From Aristolochia californica (Eukaryota > Streptophyta > Magnoliopsida > Piperales > Aristolochiaceae): a stretch of DNA of 64,000 nucleotides. Positions 11,730 through 22,740 of the stretch are shown one piece after another; position 1 is the stretch's first letter, and every line of letters starts with the position of its first letter. The stretch covers positions 22,294,067 to 22,358,066 of the forward strand of contig JARWKL010000010.1 in assembly GCA_029961685.1 (NCBI GenBank). Reading direction: 5' to 3'. The notes beneath the pieces were generated by a model. It worked only from the letters and a program-made list of their open reading frames with translations, ran no database searches and was not told where the DNA came from. The translations under genes and the position numbers were made by a program.

Positions 11730-12250
11730 CTCCGAGTCGGCTCGGCCCAGGAGCAGCGAGCCAACTCAACTCGTCCGAGTCGAATCGACGGTTTTTTTTT
11801 TGTTTATCGAGTCAACCCAACCTGAGTCGCGGTTGCCGAGTTGAAACGGCGAGTCGCAGAAGACTCGTCCCGAGCCAACTCGTCCGGTATTTACAAAAAT
11901 ACCTTATGATTTTAATTTACATGATTCTGTGCGCTAGAGGTCGTCTTCAACCTCCAACCGCCCGCAAAAGGAAAGTTTGTCGGCGTTCTTTCAAGTCGTC
12001 GACATTGGCAAACCTGTCGGAATGGTCGCCGGCGTTGGCGTTGCGGCTCCGACGGTCTAAGGCATCTCGAGAGAGCCGCCGCGGTGAGCTCACAAAGAGC
12101 ATACAGCGACAGCCTCCGTCGGGGTTCTGTAAGTTGTCGGCGCCAGAAAACCGTGCGGAATGGTCGCCGGCGTCGACGTCATACTCGACGCTGGTTGTCG
12201 CGGATGTCAGATCCCCGGATCCCGCAAACGAGGAGCATACAGAGACCGCA
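11730..12250. other. GC-rich island with imperfect duplication
   Basis: Base composition is clearly higher in G+C than the surroundings. A unit containing GGAATGGTCGCCGGCGT and AGAGCATACAG is present twice, near 12018 and 12160, as an imperfect direct repeat of roughly 140 bp. Open frames on both strands here are a by-product of the composition. Confidence 0.6.
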
Positions 12251-12339
12251 CACAATTTGTTTAAAAAACAAAAACAAAGCCGAAAACAGAGCTTTTAAAT
12301 TTAAGCTCAAATGGAACCGAAACACTAGATCAGAGGTCT

Positions 12340-12351
12340 GCTCTGATACCA
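12340..12351 (-). other. copia-T primer-binding site
   Basis: The minus strand reads TGGTATCAGAGC, a perfect match to the plant initiator Met tRNA complement. It lies two bases inside the 5' LTR end. Confidence 0.92.
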
Positions 12352-12353
12352 AC

Positions 12354-12675
12354 TGTAAGCCTTAAAGATGAATTTCTAATAACAACATGAAATTCATTAT
12401 AAATTAAACGGAAGCTAAATCATACCTCCTTCCATACGCTTCAAATTCCATTATCTGTTTGGCGCTTCTGATCTCTGAGCACTCACGGCGATGGCTCAAC
12501 TGAAGGGCTTGAGTGATGAGACAGGGGACCGAAAACACGTAATTGAAGCCAACTTCCCATCAAGGTTTTTCATCGCTTCGTGTTACCGAGGGAGTGGCAA
12601 CTGCCGGAAGTTGCAACTGCTAGATGTTTGAGACCACGTTAATGAGAAAACCGTTTCTCATAAAAACTGTTAACA
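12354..12675 (-). repeat. copia-T 5' LTR
   Basis: 322 bp, plus-orientation ends TGTAAGCC and CTGTTAACA. It differs from the 3' LTR at scattered positions, so the insertion is not very recent. Confidence 0.9.
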
Positions 12676-13839
12676 CATAATCCCCAATGTGTAGAATCCT
12701 AGAGTGATTCTACTGGATTGTTGCTGATTCATCGTCGTCATTCCTTGCTACTGCAAGGGAAATAATGAAAAACAGCTGAGACGTATCTATGAGAAAACAG
12801 GAAACTTGCCATTAGCCAACTCGGATGTGTGCTATGTATTTTTGAGAATTTCTTTTTGTTGCAACTGCCGCAGCTTCGTTGCCATTTTTTTATTTCTGGA
12901 AGATTGCTGGAGTCTTATCTGCTATCTGCTCGATCTGAATCAAGATTATTTGTTTAAATTGATATTACATCAGCTGGAAAGTTTCTTTAAATCGGAAACA
13001 GCAGCAGTATCAAGACTACCTTCAATATACCAGGAAAGTTGTTGATTCTTGCAGTTGTTGTTCCTAGCTCCTTGCTGTACGTTGCCAACCAGATCGTAAC
13101 CTTTTTTTTAAGCAGCGGATTTTCTCTGTTGGAAAGATTGCCTCCTGGAACGAATTTGGTATGCTTGCAGTTGTATATCGCCAGCCAGATTGTTTTTATA
13201 GCAACAGAATTTCGTTGTTGTTTCTGGCGTGAGATATTATAATCTGTTTCTTTAAACTCCTTGGAAGGTTTCCTTCGCTGGCTCGTCATCATAATACCTG
13301 CATAGCTGATTATTCAGCAAAGCTTCAACACGTTGACCTTGGTTTTTTGGAATTCCAGCATGAGGTGTTCTAGCTGTTATTGATTGTCTTATCCACCTGG
13401 TGAATCATCTAAGCAAGTCACGTTGCTGTCTTTCAGGGAAGTCTGGCCGTTGATATTGGGAAATTGATGTTTGATGCTATTATTCAGCAACTAATTGATG
13501 ATTCCAGCACCTGCATACTTATCTTCATTGCTGGTCACGTGCCTTTTTAAACCAGGAACCTTCCATTACTGAAATAAGAAGACTATGCAGACTATAGCAT
13601 GATTATTCCCTCTCCCTTCATGCCTATCAACATGTCGTTGTTTTCTGGCTGTCACTCACAAATCCAGTTCCATGATTGACTGGAACTCATGCTTATAAGC
13701 TAAGGTTAGAATGGTATTTCTGACCGTTGAATGCTGCTATGCTATTCTTGCTACAGATCATTGGTATCTCAGTTTTAGATACATATATTCCTGTTGCTAT
13801 CCAGTTTTAGATACATATATTCCTGTTGCTATCCACTGC

Positions 13840-14010
13840 TGTCAACTCGGTCTTGACTAAGCCCAACCCGAACCGAGCCTGTTCTGACCGAGACCCGAAC
13901 CCTGCTGAGTTAACCCAACAAACCAGTGACTCACGTGGGTTAATTGCTTCTACTTTTGTCTCGCTTGGGTTAACTCGAGTCAACCTGGACCGGGTCAACT
14001 TGGGTTCGGG
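13840..14010 (+). repeat. GTCAAC/GGGTTAAC-rich degenerate repeat
   Basis: Short motifs such as GGGTTAACTCGAGTCAACCTGG, GGGTCAACTTGGGT and TGACTCGGGCC recur with irregular spacing. The same block is present at 46900-47010 and 62740-62960 in the other N2 copies. Confidence 0.65.
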
Positions 14011-14261
14011 ACAACCTGACTCGGGCCACTTATTTTCTGCCTCAGTATATATGCCCAAGTTTTCTACATATTTCGACGGGATTCGATATTTGCGTTGGAT
14101 TATTTCATGGGTCATTTTACAAGGATTATTTTGGTTCGTGTTAAATGGGCCCAAGCCAAGCCCATTTCAGCTGCTGCTATTGTGTCTCTTTTTATGAGAC
14201 ATTATTATTGAAGAAGAGGTAGCCTCATACCATTATTTATTTATGTTTCCGTTAAAAATAT

Positions 14262-14590
14262 CAAAATTTATTTGTGGTTTGGAGTCCATGACGGAGGAAC
14301 TTCATCCCCGTCAAAAATATCTTTTTTTTGTGGTTGGGAGTCCATGATAGAGGAACTTCATTCCCGTCAAAAATATTAAATTTATTTGTGGCTGGGAGTC
14401 CATAACGGAGGAACTTCATCTCCGTCAAAAATATCAAATTTTCTTTTGTTGGGAGTCCATGACGGAGGAACTTCATCCCTGTAAAAAATATCAAAATTAT
14501 TTGTGGTTGGGAGTTCATGACGGAGGAACTTCATCCCTGTAAAAAATATCAAAAATTTTGTGGTTGGAAGTCCATGACGGAGGAACTTAT
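14262..14590 (+). repeat. 61-bp minisatellite, about six copies
   Basis: The unit contains TTGTGGTTGGGAGTCCATGACGG followed by AGGAACTTCATCCC and a spacer ending in aaatatcaaa. It is repeated about six times with small differences. It is the expanded counterpart of the shorter N1 minisatellite. Confidence 0.85.
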
Positions 14591-14881
14591 TATTATATTT
14601 ATGTTACTTCCACCTATTAATATCATATATTATCCTACCACTTGATAGTCGTTGTCCTGTGGGGGGACACGGTGGTGGAGGTGGACACTTCAGAGCAATG
14701 TCTTAGCAGCTATGAGTGATTTACTCTCATTGTTATTATACCAGTTGGGCCTCATGAACGAAATCACCAGCGTGAGGGGGAGTGTTGGACGATGAAGGCA
14801 TATTATACAATAAAGATTGTATACATCATTTGCAGCAAGCTGGGAGTTCATGCTGTTCTCTCACCCTCACCTTGAGGGGAG

Positions 14882-15319
14882 TGTTAGAAGACAGGGCCCA
14901 AGCCCACACGACTAAGGAAGGCCCACATATCCAAGTGTATAAGAAGATGGGCCCAAGCCCACAAGACCAAAGAAGACCCATACAACCAAGAGATATAGAA
15001 GACGGGCTCAAGGCCCACAGATCAAGGAGAAGGCCCATAGGCCCACATACATTGATGGCAGGATGGTAAATAAAGGGTCATCTCATAGAGATGGCATTGA
15101 TGTAATTAGTTTAAAATTCTAGGGTTAAAACCCTAAACTCTAAACCCTAAGTTCATGGGTATTATCCTAATACAGTAGTTTCATAAATCTATAAATAGAG
15201 CCTCAGGGGGAGGGTTAGATATAATCAATTCCATAACCCTTCTTCCTCCAGTTTTCGCCCAATGGGTTTATTTCCCTTTTTCTCCATGAGCTAAATTCAT
15301 GGAGTCCTGAAAATCAACA
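14882..15319 (+). repeat. N2a 3' LTR
   Basis: 438 bp, TGTTAGAAGACAGGG to GAAAATCAACA. The first half matches N1 LTRs (several TGGGCCCAAGCCCACA repeats). The second half is a different type (CTATAAATAGAGCCTCAGGGGG, CATGAGCTAAATTCATGGAG), so this LTR is a hybrid of two subfamilies. Confidence 0.88.
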
Positions 15320-16140
15320 CAGATTGACATGAAATTTTTTCCTTACGAAACTAGACTTAAATACATTTTATCCAAGTATAACTTCACTTCATAAAATATA
15401 ATTATCAGAAGATAAATAATCTGATAGATTTTGGTCTCTATCATCAGGCCTAACTAGGTATTGTTTCTCCTTTTTTTTCCAGAATGACCATTGACTCTTC
15501 CAAGTTCAATATCTCCTTATAAAAAAATCATACTAAGATTTTTTTGAATTGGTAAGAAAAATTACTGACATATCTTTATTTTGATATATAATTCTCCATA
15601 TAAAGTCTCTTTCGTGATAGCATAAAATACCTCGTAAGTTGAAGCTTTCTGCTACTACTCGAACATATTTTGCAATCTGACCTTTGCTGTTTCAAATATA
15701 AATTTCTCTTTGCAGATAACTCAGATTAAAAATTGGTTGAATAGGTAAAAGAATAGACTTACAAATATTTCTTTTGATATATATTTCTCCATATAAATTC
15801 TAGTTCTTGATAGCATAAAATACCTCAGAATTTGAAGTTTTCTGCTATTGCTCAAACCTTTTTGCAATTTGATCTTCGATCATTCAAATATCAATATCTC
15901 TTTGTAGATAAATCCAATTGGAAAAAAATCATTTTTCTTTGGAAAGTAGACTCAAATATATTTCTTTAAATATATAATTTTAAATATAAAAATTTCATTA
16001 TGGAGTTTAAAACGCAAAGCAAACTACATGTAGGGACTGAAAAACAAATAACTACGAACCGAGACTTAGGGTTTAGAGAAAAGGATCACATTACCTCTAT
16101 GGGTTCACCACGTCAACTCATAGAACATGCTCTAATACCA
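15320..16140 (-). repeat. N1 internal region, right half of split copy
   Basis: This continues the copy interrupted at 5627 after the duplicated CAGAT. It holds the 190-bp modules and ends in a mutated primer site (TGGTATTAGAGC on the minus strand, 16129-16140). Confidence 0.85.
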
Positions 16141-16580
16141 TGTTGAATTTATTGAAAAGAGAAATACTTTATTGACTTCATTAACTTCTTATAATTTGAG
16201 TACATGAACCTTTATTTATAATAGAGGAAAGTAGTAGAGTCCAATTACAATAAAACCTTTGTCAAAAATTACACCCAAACTCTAACACTTAAAGATAAGT
16301 CCTAGCATAATTAAATAACTCAATAAAGATATATGACAATCATAACTCAAACTAGAACTCTTCTAGGACGTGACCATAAGATAAAGATGCCTTTGTGAAT
16401 CCTTCTTCATCTTCCAACTTATGTGATAAGGATGTCAGCTCGTGGTAATCATGGTGGATCCTACTTGTTTTGTGCTTGGGCCCATCTTGTGGGCCTTCCT
16501 TGGTCGTGTGGCCCATCTTATAATACTCTTATATATGTGGGCCTTCCTTGGTCGTGTGGGCTTGGACCTATCTTCCAGCA
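16141..16580 (-). repeat. N1 LTR (last of the array)
   Basis: 440 bp, plus-orientation ends TGTTGAATTT and CTTCCAGCA. The junction to copia-C LTR sequence follows without a gap. Confidence 0.85.
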
Positions 16581-16746
16581 TCTCCCTCTCTCGTGTAGAG
16601 CTTCTTCTTCTCCCTCTTCTTCTTCTTTTTCTTCTTGTTTCACCTCTACCCGATAGCACTCTTTCTCCTTCTTGGTTTTTCCTTTCTCTCTCTCACCTTG
16701 CTCGAGATATATTTATGGGGTCCTAAATTCAACACGGTATCAAACC
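16581..16746 (+). repeat. copia-C 5' LTR remnant and primer site
   Basis: Matches the last 150 bp of the 3' LTR, from CTCCCTCTCTCGTGTAG to TCCTAAATTCAACA (16734). The primer site CGGTATCAAACC (16735-16746) is mutated from TGGTATCAGAGC. Confidence 0.85.
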
Positions 16747-17220
16747 TACCAATTTAGGATCCCACGTCATAGAAAAGCTCTTTGAAGATATGATGAAAGA
16801 TGCTCATAGAAGGCTCTTCATGAAGCAAGATTGAACCATATGGGATAAGTTATCTTCTTCAATTTATTGATTTATGCAACTAGTTTTTTGGATATTAGAA
16901 GATTTTTTTAAGATGTTTTTATGATTTCCTCATCTTATAAGATTGTGGAAATAGATGCATCTTGGATTAGAAGAAGTTACCAAGGCAGTTTTTGTCAGTT
17001 TTGAAAATTTTAACCGAGACTAGTGCATGTTGATTTTTTTTTTAAACTTTGTGGGAACAAGATTATCGGATTAAGAAGAATGATATTGAATGGTTTATGA
17101 GATATTATTCACTCCACGTGATTACTTGGCTTTTATGCTAAGCTTCTCCACTGACCGAATTGGTTAAAGACCTATACTTGGTTTGTTTTTTATTGGAGAA
17201 TTATATTTTTTTTTTGTGAC
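16747..17220 (+). other. copia-C leader and decayed gag N-terminus
   Basis: 470 bp after the primer site. No open frame of substance is visible. The sequence has many stops and is probably leader plus eroded gag start. Confidence 0.5.
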
Positions 17221-18066
17221 TTGCATATTATGGCTAAAGAAAGCATGAGTGACAAGCATGACATACTCAGAATTACCACTGTGACCTTGCGGGGGGGTTT
17301 CAAATTTTATGAACTGGTCCACATCGGTTCAACGGAAAGACTCGTTGGTCAGCTCACCAACTGTGGACCACATATTGTTGAAAGTGATATTTTTTATACC
17401 AAATGGTTGAAGAATGAAATGTTGGTTATTAGTTGGCTCATTAATAGTATGGAAGAACATGTCTTTAATAATTTTATTCATCTTGAGACAACTAAACAAA
17501 TTTGAGAGACATGTGTGAAGTTGTATTCCAACTCCGACAATTTACACAAGCCATATGATATTATCCAACGGATGCATACCACCAAACAAGGCGACAATAC
17601 CCATGAATATTTGGCTCACTTTAGAGGACTTCTTCAATAATGGAAGCTAGCCCAACCTACCTCCATGGACATCTCTATCCAAGACAAAAAGAAAGAGGCC
17701 TTAGTAACTGCCATATGCCTAGCTAATATTATACCATATCTTGAAATTGCTAAGAGTCAACTTCTTAGCTCTTTCGTGATTCCCACCTTTGATGATGTAT
17801 GTGCCACACTTCTTCGTGTTCTAGATGCTTCTCCCCCTAATACTAAAGTATCATCTGCTATGTACTCTGGACATAGGAGAACACCATCTGACCAATGTCG
17901 AGGTCGTGGCAGAAACTTTAGAGGAAGCCGAGAAAGAGATGGAAGGAATAGTTATGGCAGAACCGATTGGAGAGAATGTACCAAGTGTGGGAAAGTTGGC
18001 CACACAATTGATGCATGCTTTTCAAACAAGCAATGCCCTTTTTTGCAAAAACTATGGCCGCCTTGA
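17221..18066 (+). pseudogene. copia-C gag
   Basis: Two frames in the same register (17221-17505 and 17665-18066), joined through stops at about 17503 and 17638, encode a copia gag. The first part has the WLINSMEEHVFNNF motif typical of the retrotransposon gag capsid. The middle has SDNLHKPYDIIQRMHT and NTHEYLAHFRGL. An Arg/Gly-rich basic stretch precedes the CX2CX4HX4C zinc knuckle CTKCGKVGHTIDAC (residues 105-118 of the second frame). The protein would form the virus-like particle. At least two in-frame stops break it. Confidence 0.85.
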
Positions 18067-18847
18067 AGAGATGTGTTACAAGAAGGCTACTCAAGTCTTA
18101 TTAAGTACTACAAAGGAGGGACAACCTACAACATCAACAGACAAGAAACCCCTTCATGATGATGAGTATGAGTTATTCCCAAAAATGAAATTGCTATTGG
18201 GATCTGCTCCAAGTTCATCCTCCACTAATGCTACTACTGCCGCTTCAGGTATGCTATCTGCCTCCTCTTCATCCTGGATAATTGATTCAGGGGCATCCGA
18301 GCATCTCACAGGTAACAAAATTTACTACACTCACTATCTCCTTGTCTTTCACAATAATTTGTTACCAAAGCTGATGGGGTTTCTAACTAAAGTTCTAGAG
18401 AAAGGTTCCACTTCTATTACACTATCACTTATGCTAACTGAGATACTTTTTGTTCCTACCTTTCCCTTAAATCTTTTATCAGTTAGTCAGTTCACCAAAC
18501 ATTTTAATTGCTCTATCACCTTCTCTCCCACTTCATGTATTTTTCAGGATCTTATAATGAAGCAGGTAATTGGTGGAGGCAGTGAACAAGGGGTGCTCTA
18601 CTACCTAGATGTGCCAAAAATAAATATTATTTCCACCAGTGACACTATGACCAGATTATGGCACAACCGGTTGGAACATTTGTCTGCACAATCTCTTCAT
18701 CACATGTTTCCTACTCGTAAAGCAAGGTTAGAGTTCGATTATGAAGTCTATCAAATGAGCAAACATCAGAGGTCCACATACTCACCTCGTCCAGAAGTTA
18801 AAAGTGTCACTTCCTTTTCCGTAATTCATATTGATGTATAGGGACCC
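18060..18847 (+). pseudogene. copia-C protease and pre-integrase domain
   Basis: Within the frame 17825-18841. The aspartic protease signature WIIDSGASEHLTG lies at about 18277-18315, with the Asp-Ser-Gly catalytic triplet intact. LYYLDVP and LWHNRLEHLSAQSL mark the region before integrase, where one His of the usual LGHLS motif is replaced (LEHLS). A stop at 18839-18841 (TAG) separates this from integrase. A frame change relative to gag occurs near 18060. Confidence 0.85.
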
Positions 18848-18930
18848 TTGAGCGTTTCCAACATTTCACAAGTTAAATATTTTATCACATTTATTGATGA
18901 CTTCACTCATACCACTTGTCTATTTCTATT
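18848..18930 (+). pseudogene. copia-C integrase, first part
   Basis: Encodes the start of the integrase core, with KYFITFIDDFTHTTCLF holding the first catalytic Asp. It is cut at CTATT (18926-18930) by the gypsy-K insertion and continues at 27252. Confidence 0.85.
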
Positions 18931-19283
18931 TGTTATGATCCCGGATGTAACACAACAATTCATAGGGAAGAAGAAGCAAAGAGAAGAAATTCAAGCCGAA
19001 GGGAAGCTTGAAAACCCTAGGTTCTTTGAGGAGAAGGAACACCCCTGAGCTCATTGAGGAGATCTCAAAACCCTTGTTTACTCTAAATCAATGCTTGCCC
19101 TTTTTCTCATTACTCTTACCCCTTAAATAGGGTTCACCCTTACAAGGTTCAAAATAAAATATTACAAAAATACCCCTATGGCCTATTAATTCTTCAACTG
19201 AAAAAAAAATAAAGTAAAGTAAAGAAAAGAAAAATAATTAATTAGACTCTAAATAACTTAACAATGTTATTGCGTGATTAACA
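18931..19283 (-). repeat. gypsy-K 3' LTR
   Basis: 353 bp, plus-orientation ends TGTTATGATCCC and GTGATTAACA. It aligns with 26846-27251 at roughly 88-90% by eye. Confidence 0.88.
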
Positions 19284-19316
19284 TTACACCTTCCCCCCCT
19301 TGGAGAAAGGGCTTGT

Positions 19317-22300
19317 TGTTACAATGTGGGACCCACCATGGTGCACGAGTTAGTGAACCCACCATGAGGAAGTGAGACACCAAAAAGAGTCCTCACCCAA
19401 GCTAGCACGAGTTAAGAAGATAAGAAGCACAAGCAGAAATGAGTTTGAAGACTTGAAGATCAAGTGGGACTCACAAAGATACCACGAGCTGGCAACCTTA
19501 TCAATATGAGTTGGAGGAACCTCAAGGATAAGGCCACGAGCTGGCCTCCTCCCTTCTAGTTTAACTCATATTAGACTTCTAGTAGATTGTGTTGATAGAC
19601 TTATCTTAGAGACTTAGAGTTGGAATGTAATTAGGAGATTGAAAGGCTAATTTATGAAATGAGAAATACTTCATTAACTTATTATAATCAGAGTACATGA
19701 ACATCTATTTATAATAGAGGAAGGTAGTAGAGTCCAATTACAATAAAAATACCTTTGTCCCAATTACACCCAAACTCTAACTCTTAAAGATAAGTCCTAG
19801 AATAATTAAATAACTCAATATAGATAAAAGACAAACATAACTCAAACTAGAACTCTTCTAGGACATGACCATAAGATAAAGATGCCTTTGTGAGTCCTTG
19901 ATCTTCCAACTTATGTGATAAGGATGTCAGCTCGTGGTAATCATGGTGGGTCCTACTTCTTATGGGTTTGGGCCCATCTTGTGGGCCTTGCGTGGCCGTG
20001 TGATCCATCTTATAATACTCTTAGATATGGGGGTCTTCCATGGTCTTGTGGGTAGGAGCCCATCTTCCAACACTCCCCCTCAAGTTGGGGGTGAGAGAAC
20101 ATCATGAACTCCCAACTTGCTACAAATGATGTATAAATTCTTTTTGTATAAAATGGCATATCTTCCAATATGTCTTCATATTACAACACTCCCCCTTATG
20201 TTGTTGTGTCCTTCCAAGAGGTTGTGCTGGATTAATATAAGTGAGAGTATAAATCACACTTAACCGGTAAGACATTGCTCCATACTCCAGTCCTAATGCT
20301 AGATGTAGGACACACTACGTCTTCTGTAGATAGTGTGTCTATCGGCATTGCTCTGAAGTATCCACCATCGTGTCCCTCCACAAGACAACGACTCTCAAGT
20401 GGTAGGAGTAATAAAAGCTAATATAAGACACTGACTCTCATGGTATCCCAACTGTGATATTTTTTAGAGTTAAATTTATCATGGTGTCCCAATCCGGGCA
20501 CTGACTCTCATGGTATCCCAACCGTCATATTTTTTAGAGTTAAATTTATCATGGTGTCCCAATCCGAGCACTAACTCTCATGGTGTCCCAACTATGATAT
20601 TTTTTAAGGTAACATAAATTATAGAATGAGAAAAGGTACTGAGACCACCTTTGCTTCAATAATAATGTCCCCAAAGAGACATATTAAATGCACCTGAATA
20701 TAACACGACCATCTTCCAACTCGTAGAACACGAACCAAAATAATAAACCTTGTAGAAGGACCCGTGAAATAACAATAATCCGATAAATATTCTTTCTTAA
20801 ATGCATAAGCTTCATCTTTTATGCTCCCCCTTTCTTGAATATTTTGGTCACATAAAATTATCCACAACATATGGAATAAAATACCTCTTTCTTGTATTTC
20901 TTGTACTTCTTGTACTTCTCCCCCTCAAGCTGGGAGGTAATGGCAGTGATCCTAGCTCGAACTAAATATCATAGATGCAGTAATAAACCCAAATAACATA
21001 GATGTAGTAGTAAGCCCTTAAACTAGGGAGAAGTGAGATATTTTCCTGATATAGCAACTCAAACAGTGACGCAAAGGGCATAAATTCGGTTATTTTTTAT
21101 ACAACAGAATACCAGCATTACCTTTGATTCTTCCAATGTGAATATATCTTTAAATACATATCAGATTGATATGAAATTTTCTCCCTATGAAACTAGAATT
21201 TTCTCCAAGTAAAATATCTCTTAATAAAATATTATTATCAGAAGATAAATAATCTGATAGATTTTAGTCTCTTTCATCTGGCTGAACTAAGTGTTGTTTC
21301 TCCTTTTTTTCTAGCATGACCATTGACTCTTCCAAGATCAATATCTCCTTATAAAAAATATCATACTGAGAATTGGTTGAATAGGTAAGAAAATAGACTT
21401 CCATATATTTCCTTTGATATATAATTATCCATATAAATTCTCTTTCTTCATAGCATAAAATACCTCGGAAGTTGAAGCTTTCTACTACTGGTCGAACCTC
21501 TTTTGTAATCTTACCTTTGCTGTTTAAAATATCAATTTATCTTTGTATAAAATTCAGATAAAAAATTGGTAGAATAGGTAAAAGAATATACTTACATATG
21601 TTTATTTGGATATATATTTCTCCATATAAAGGTTATTTATTGATAGCATAAAATACATCGGAAGCGGAAGCTTTCTACTGCTGCTCGAACCTTTTTACAA
21701 TCTGACCTTCGCTCATTCAAATATCGATATCTCTCTGTAGATAACTCTGATTGAAAAAAAATCATTTTTATTTGGAAAGTAGACTCAAATATCTTTCTGT
21801 CAATATATATTTTTAAATATTAAAAGATCATTCTAGAGGTGAAAACGAAAATAAAACTAACAGGTGTAGGGATTGAAAAAAAATAACTACTAAACTAGAC
21901 TTAGGGTTTAGGGTTAAGAGAAAAGGATAACATTACCTCTATGGGTTGACCACACCAACTCACAAAACATGCTCTGATACCATGTTGAATTTATGGAAAA
22001 GAGAAATACTTCATTGACTTTATTAACTTATTCTAATCAAAGTACATGAACCTCTATTTATATTACAGGAAGGTAGTAGAGTCCAATTACAATAAAACTA
22101 CCTTTGTCCCTATTACACCCAAACTCTAACTCTTAAAGATAAGTCCTAGAATAATTAAATAACTCAATATAGATAAAAGGCAAACATAACTCAAACTAGA
22201 ACTCATCTAGGTCGTGACCATAAGATAAAGATGCTTTTGTGAGTCCATCTTGATCTTCCAACTTATGTGATAAGAATGTCAACTCGTGGAAATCATGTTT

Positions 22301-22580
22301 GGTCCTACTTCTTATGGGCCTTTCATGGTCGTGTGGCCAATCTTATAATACTCTTAGATATGTGGGCCTTCCTTGGTTGTGTGGGTAGGAGCCCATCTTC
22401 CAACAATTTGGAATTAATCAAGTTACACATCTCCTTCTTGAGAAAATCTCTCTCTTTGCTTGGCGCCCACCTCTCTTTTCTTTTTTCTTCTCTCTACCTG
22501 AGAACTCTTCTTCCCTTTTCTTCTTTTTCTTTCTTCTTTCTCTTGCTCAGAATATTGGAAAAGGTATCCTAAATTCAACA
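19317..22580 (+). mobile_element. Solo copia-C LTR with perfect 5-bp TSD
   Basis: Starts TGTTACAATGTGGGACCC (19317) and ends CCTAAATTCAACA (22580). It is flanked by CTTGT on both sides (19312-19316 and 22581-22585). Without the N1 insertion inside it, it is about 500 bp, the length of the copia-C 3' LTR. There is no internal copia sequence, so it is a solo LTR left by LTR-LTR recombination. It sits in the 3' end of gypsy-K. Confidence 0.88.
19649..22409 (-). mobile_element. N1 element inside the solo LTR
   Basis: Minus-strand N1 element with LTRs (about 19654-20072 and 21983-22405), a good primer site (GCTCTGATACCA in plus orientation, 21971-21982) and polypurine complement CTCCCCCTCAAG (20073-20084). 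The internal region is about 1.9 kb and non-coding, with minisatellite units (20440-20610) and the 190-bp modules. Possible target duplication AATTT lies at 19649-19653 and 22405-22409, overlapping the LTR ends by one base. The first few LTR bases are missing on the left. Confidence 0.82.
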
Positions 22581-22585
22581 CTTGT

Positions 22586-22740
22586 CCTCAAGCTCGAAGG
22601 TAGGGTCTGCTTGCCGATGTCTCCACCTGTTCCCGAGTAGCATCCACAATATCTGGGTCAGCCCTCTGGAAGACAAAACTGAAGCATTCCACCCGAGAAG
22701 CATTCACTGCCAGCATCACTTGTTGTAGCACACCCCAATA
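22586..22740 (-). pseudogene. gypsy-K Pol C-terminal tail
   Basis: About 50 codons, spread over two frames, resemble the end of a gypsy polyprotein. An RADPDIVDATREQVE-like stretch is followed by a TFELEDK-like ending, comparable with the chromodomain tail of gypsy-R (TTWEDVEIF...FELEDKIF). The DNA next to the end (CTTGTCCTCAAGCTCGAAGG) is nearly identical in both elements. This anchors the element as Ty3/gypsy. Confidence 0.6.

Larger units (their letters stand above)
10850..12339 (-). other. copia-T 5' leader (1.5 kb, structured)
   Basis: Untranslated stretch between primer site and gag. It contains, in plus orientation, five hairpins sharing a CTGTGGG loop (10925-11300), a larger AT hairpin (about 11345-11420), a tRNA-like sequence (11641-11715) and a GC-rich island (11730-12250). 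Coding frames on either strand here are not supported by any recognisable domain. Confidence 0.6.
6176..12675 (-). mobile_element. copia-T: near full-length, inactive Ty1/copia element
   Basis: Complete LTR retrotransposon of 6.5 kb on the minus strand. LTRs are 6176-6499 and 12354-12675 (TGTAAGCC...TTAACA, roughly 90% alike by eye). The primer site is at 12340-12351. The flanking 5-bp duplication has one mismatch (CGTAA at 6171-6175, CATAA at 12676-12680). Domain order from 12.3 kb down is leader, gag with CCHC zinc knuckle, degraded protease, integrase, reverse transcriptase, RNase H. Integrase before RT defines Ty1/copia. Stops and frameshifts in gag, protease, RT and RNase H make it inactive. 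The leader is unusually long (about 1.5 kb) and structured. Confidence 0.9.
12681..14881 (+). repeat. N2a internal region, right part
   Basis: Non-coding. A pyrimidine-rich stretch (12681-13830) of 'gttgctg'-type composition is followed by the GTCAAC-repeat block (13840-14010), a block shared with N1 (14060-14240), a 61-bp minisatellite (14262-14590), and the conserved 3' block with the CCACTTGATAGTCGTTGTCC motif. It ends in ICSKLG-like codons and the polypurine tract at 14871-14881. Confidence 0.65.
5628..15319 (+). mobile_element. N2a non-autonomous LTR element with 5-bp TSD
   Basis: The insertion is bounded by TG at 5628 and CA at 15319 and flanked by a perfect 5-bp duplication, CAGAT (5623-5627 and 15320-15324). 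The 3' LTR (14882-15319) is complete. The 5' LTR is reduced to about 75 bp. The internal region is non-coding and carries GTCAAC-type repeats and a 61-bp minisatellite. It is itself split by copia-T (6176-12675). Removing copia-T leaves an element of about 3.2 kb. LTR start and 3' end blocks resemble N1, but the internal sequence is largely different. Confidence 0.8.
1..16580 (-). mobile_element. N1 tandem array (non-autonomous LTR retrotransposon)
   Basis: Four LTRs of one family (about 440 bp each) alternate with three non-coding internal regions, all on the minus strand. The order is LTR 1-366, internal, LTR 2021-2460, internal, LTR 4141-4579, internal, LTR 16141-16580. Read on the minus strand, each LTR starts TGTTGGAAGA and ends AATTCAACA. 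A tRNA-iMet primer site follows where it is kept, and a GAGGGGGAG-type polypurine tract precedes the next LTR. Neighbouring copies share one LTR, the product expected from unequal recombination between LTRs. No long reading frame or retroviral domain lies in the internal regions, so the family must move with enzymes made elsewhere. The array ends directly against a 5'-truncated copia-C LTR at 16581, so it may have inserted into that LTR. The left edge lies outside the window. Confidence 0.85.

Noticed and set aside
11906..12298. GC-rich open frames on both strands as genes
   Set aside because: Overlapping frames on opposite strands follow from composition; Arg/Ser-rich translation without domain, inside a retroelement leader.
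5628..15319. N2a as the 5' and 3' LTRs of copia-T itself
   Set aside because: Copia-T has its own LTRs, primer site and near-perfect TSD inside N2a, and the orientations are opposite.
16423..16726. Plus-strand frames of 75-95 codons across LTR junctions
   Set aside because: They lie in N1 and copia-C LTR sequence, recur in each LTR copy, and have no protein similarity.
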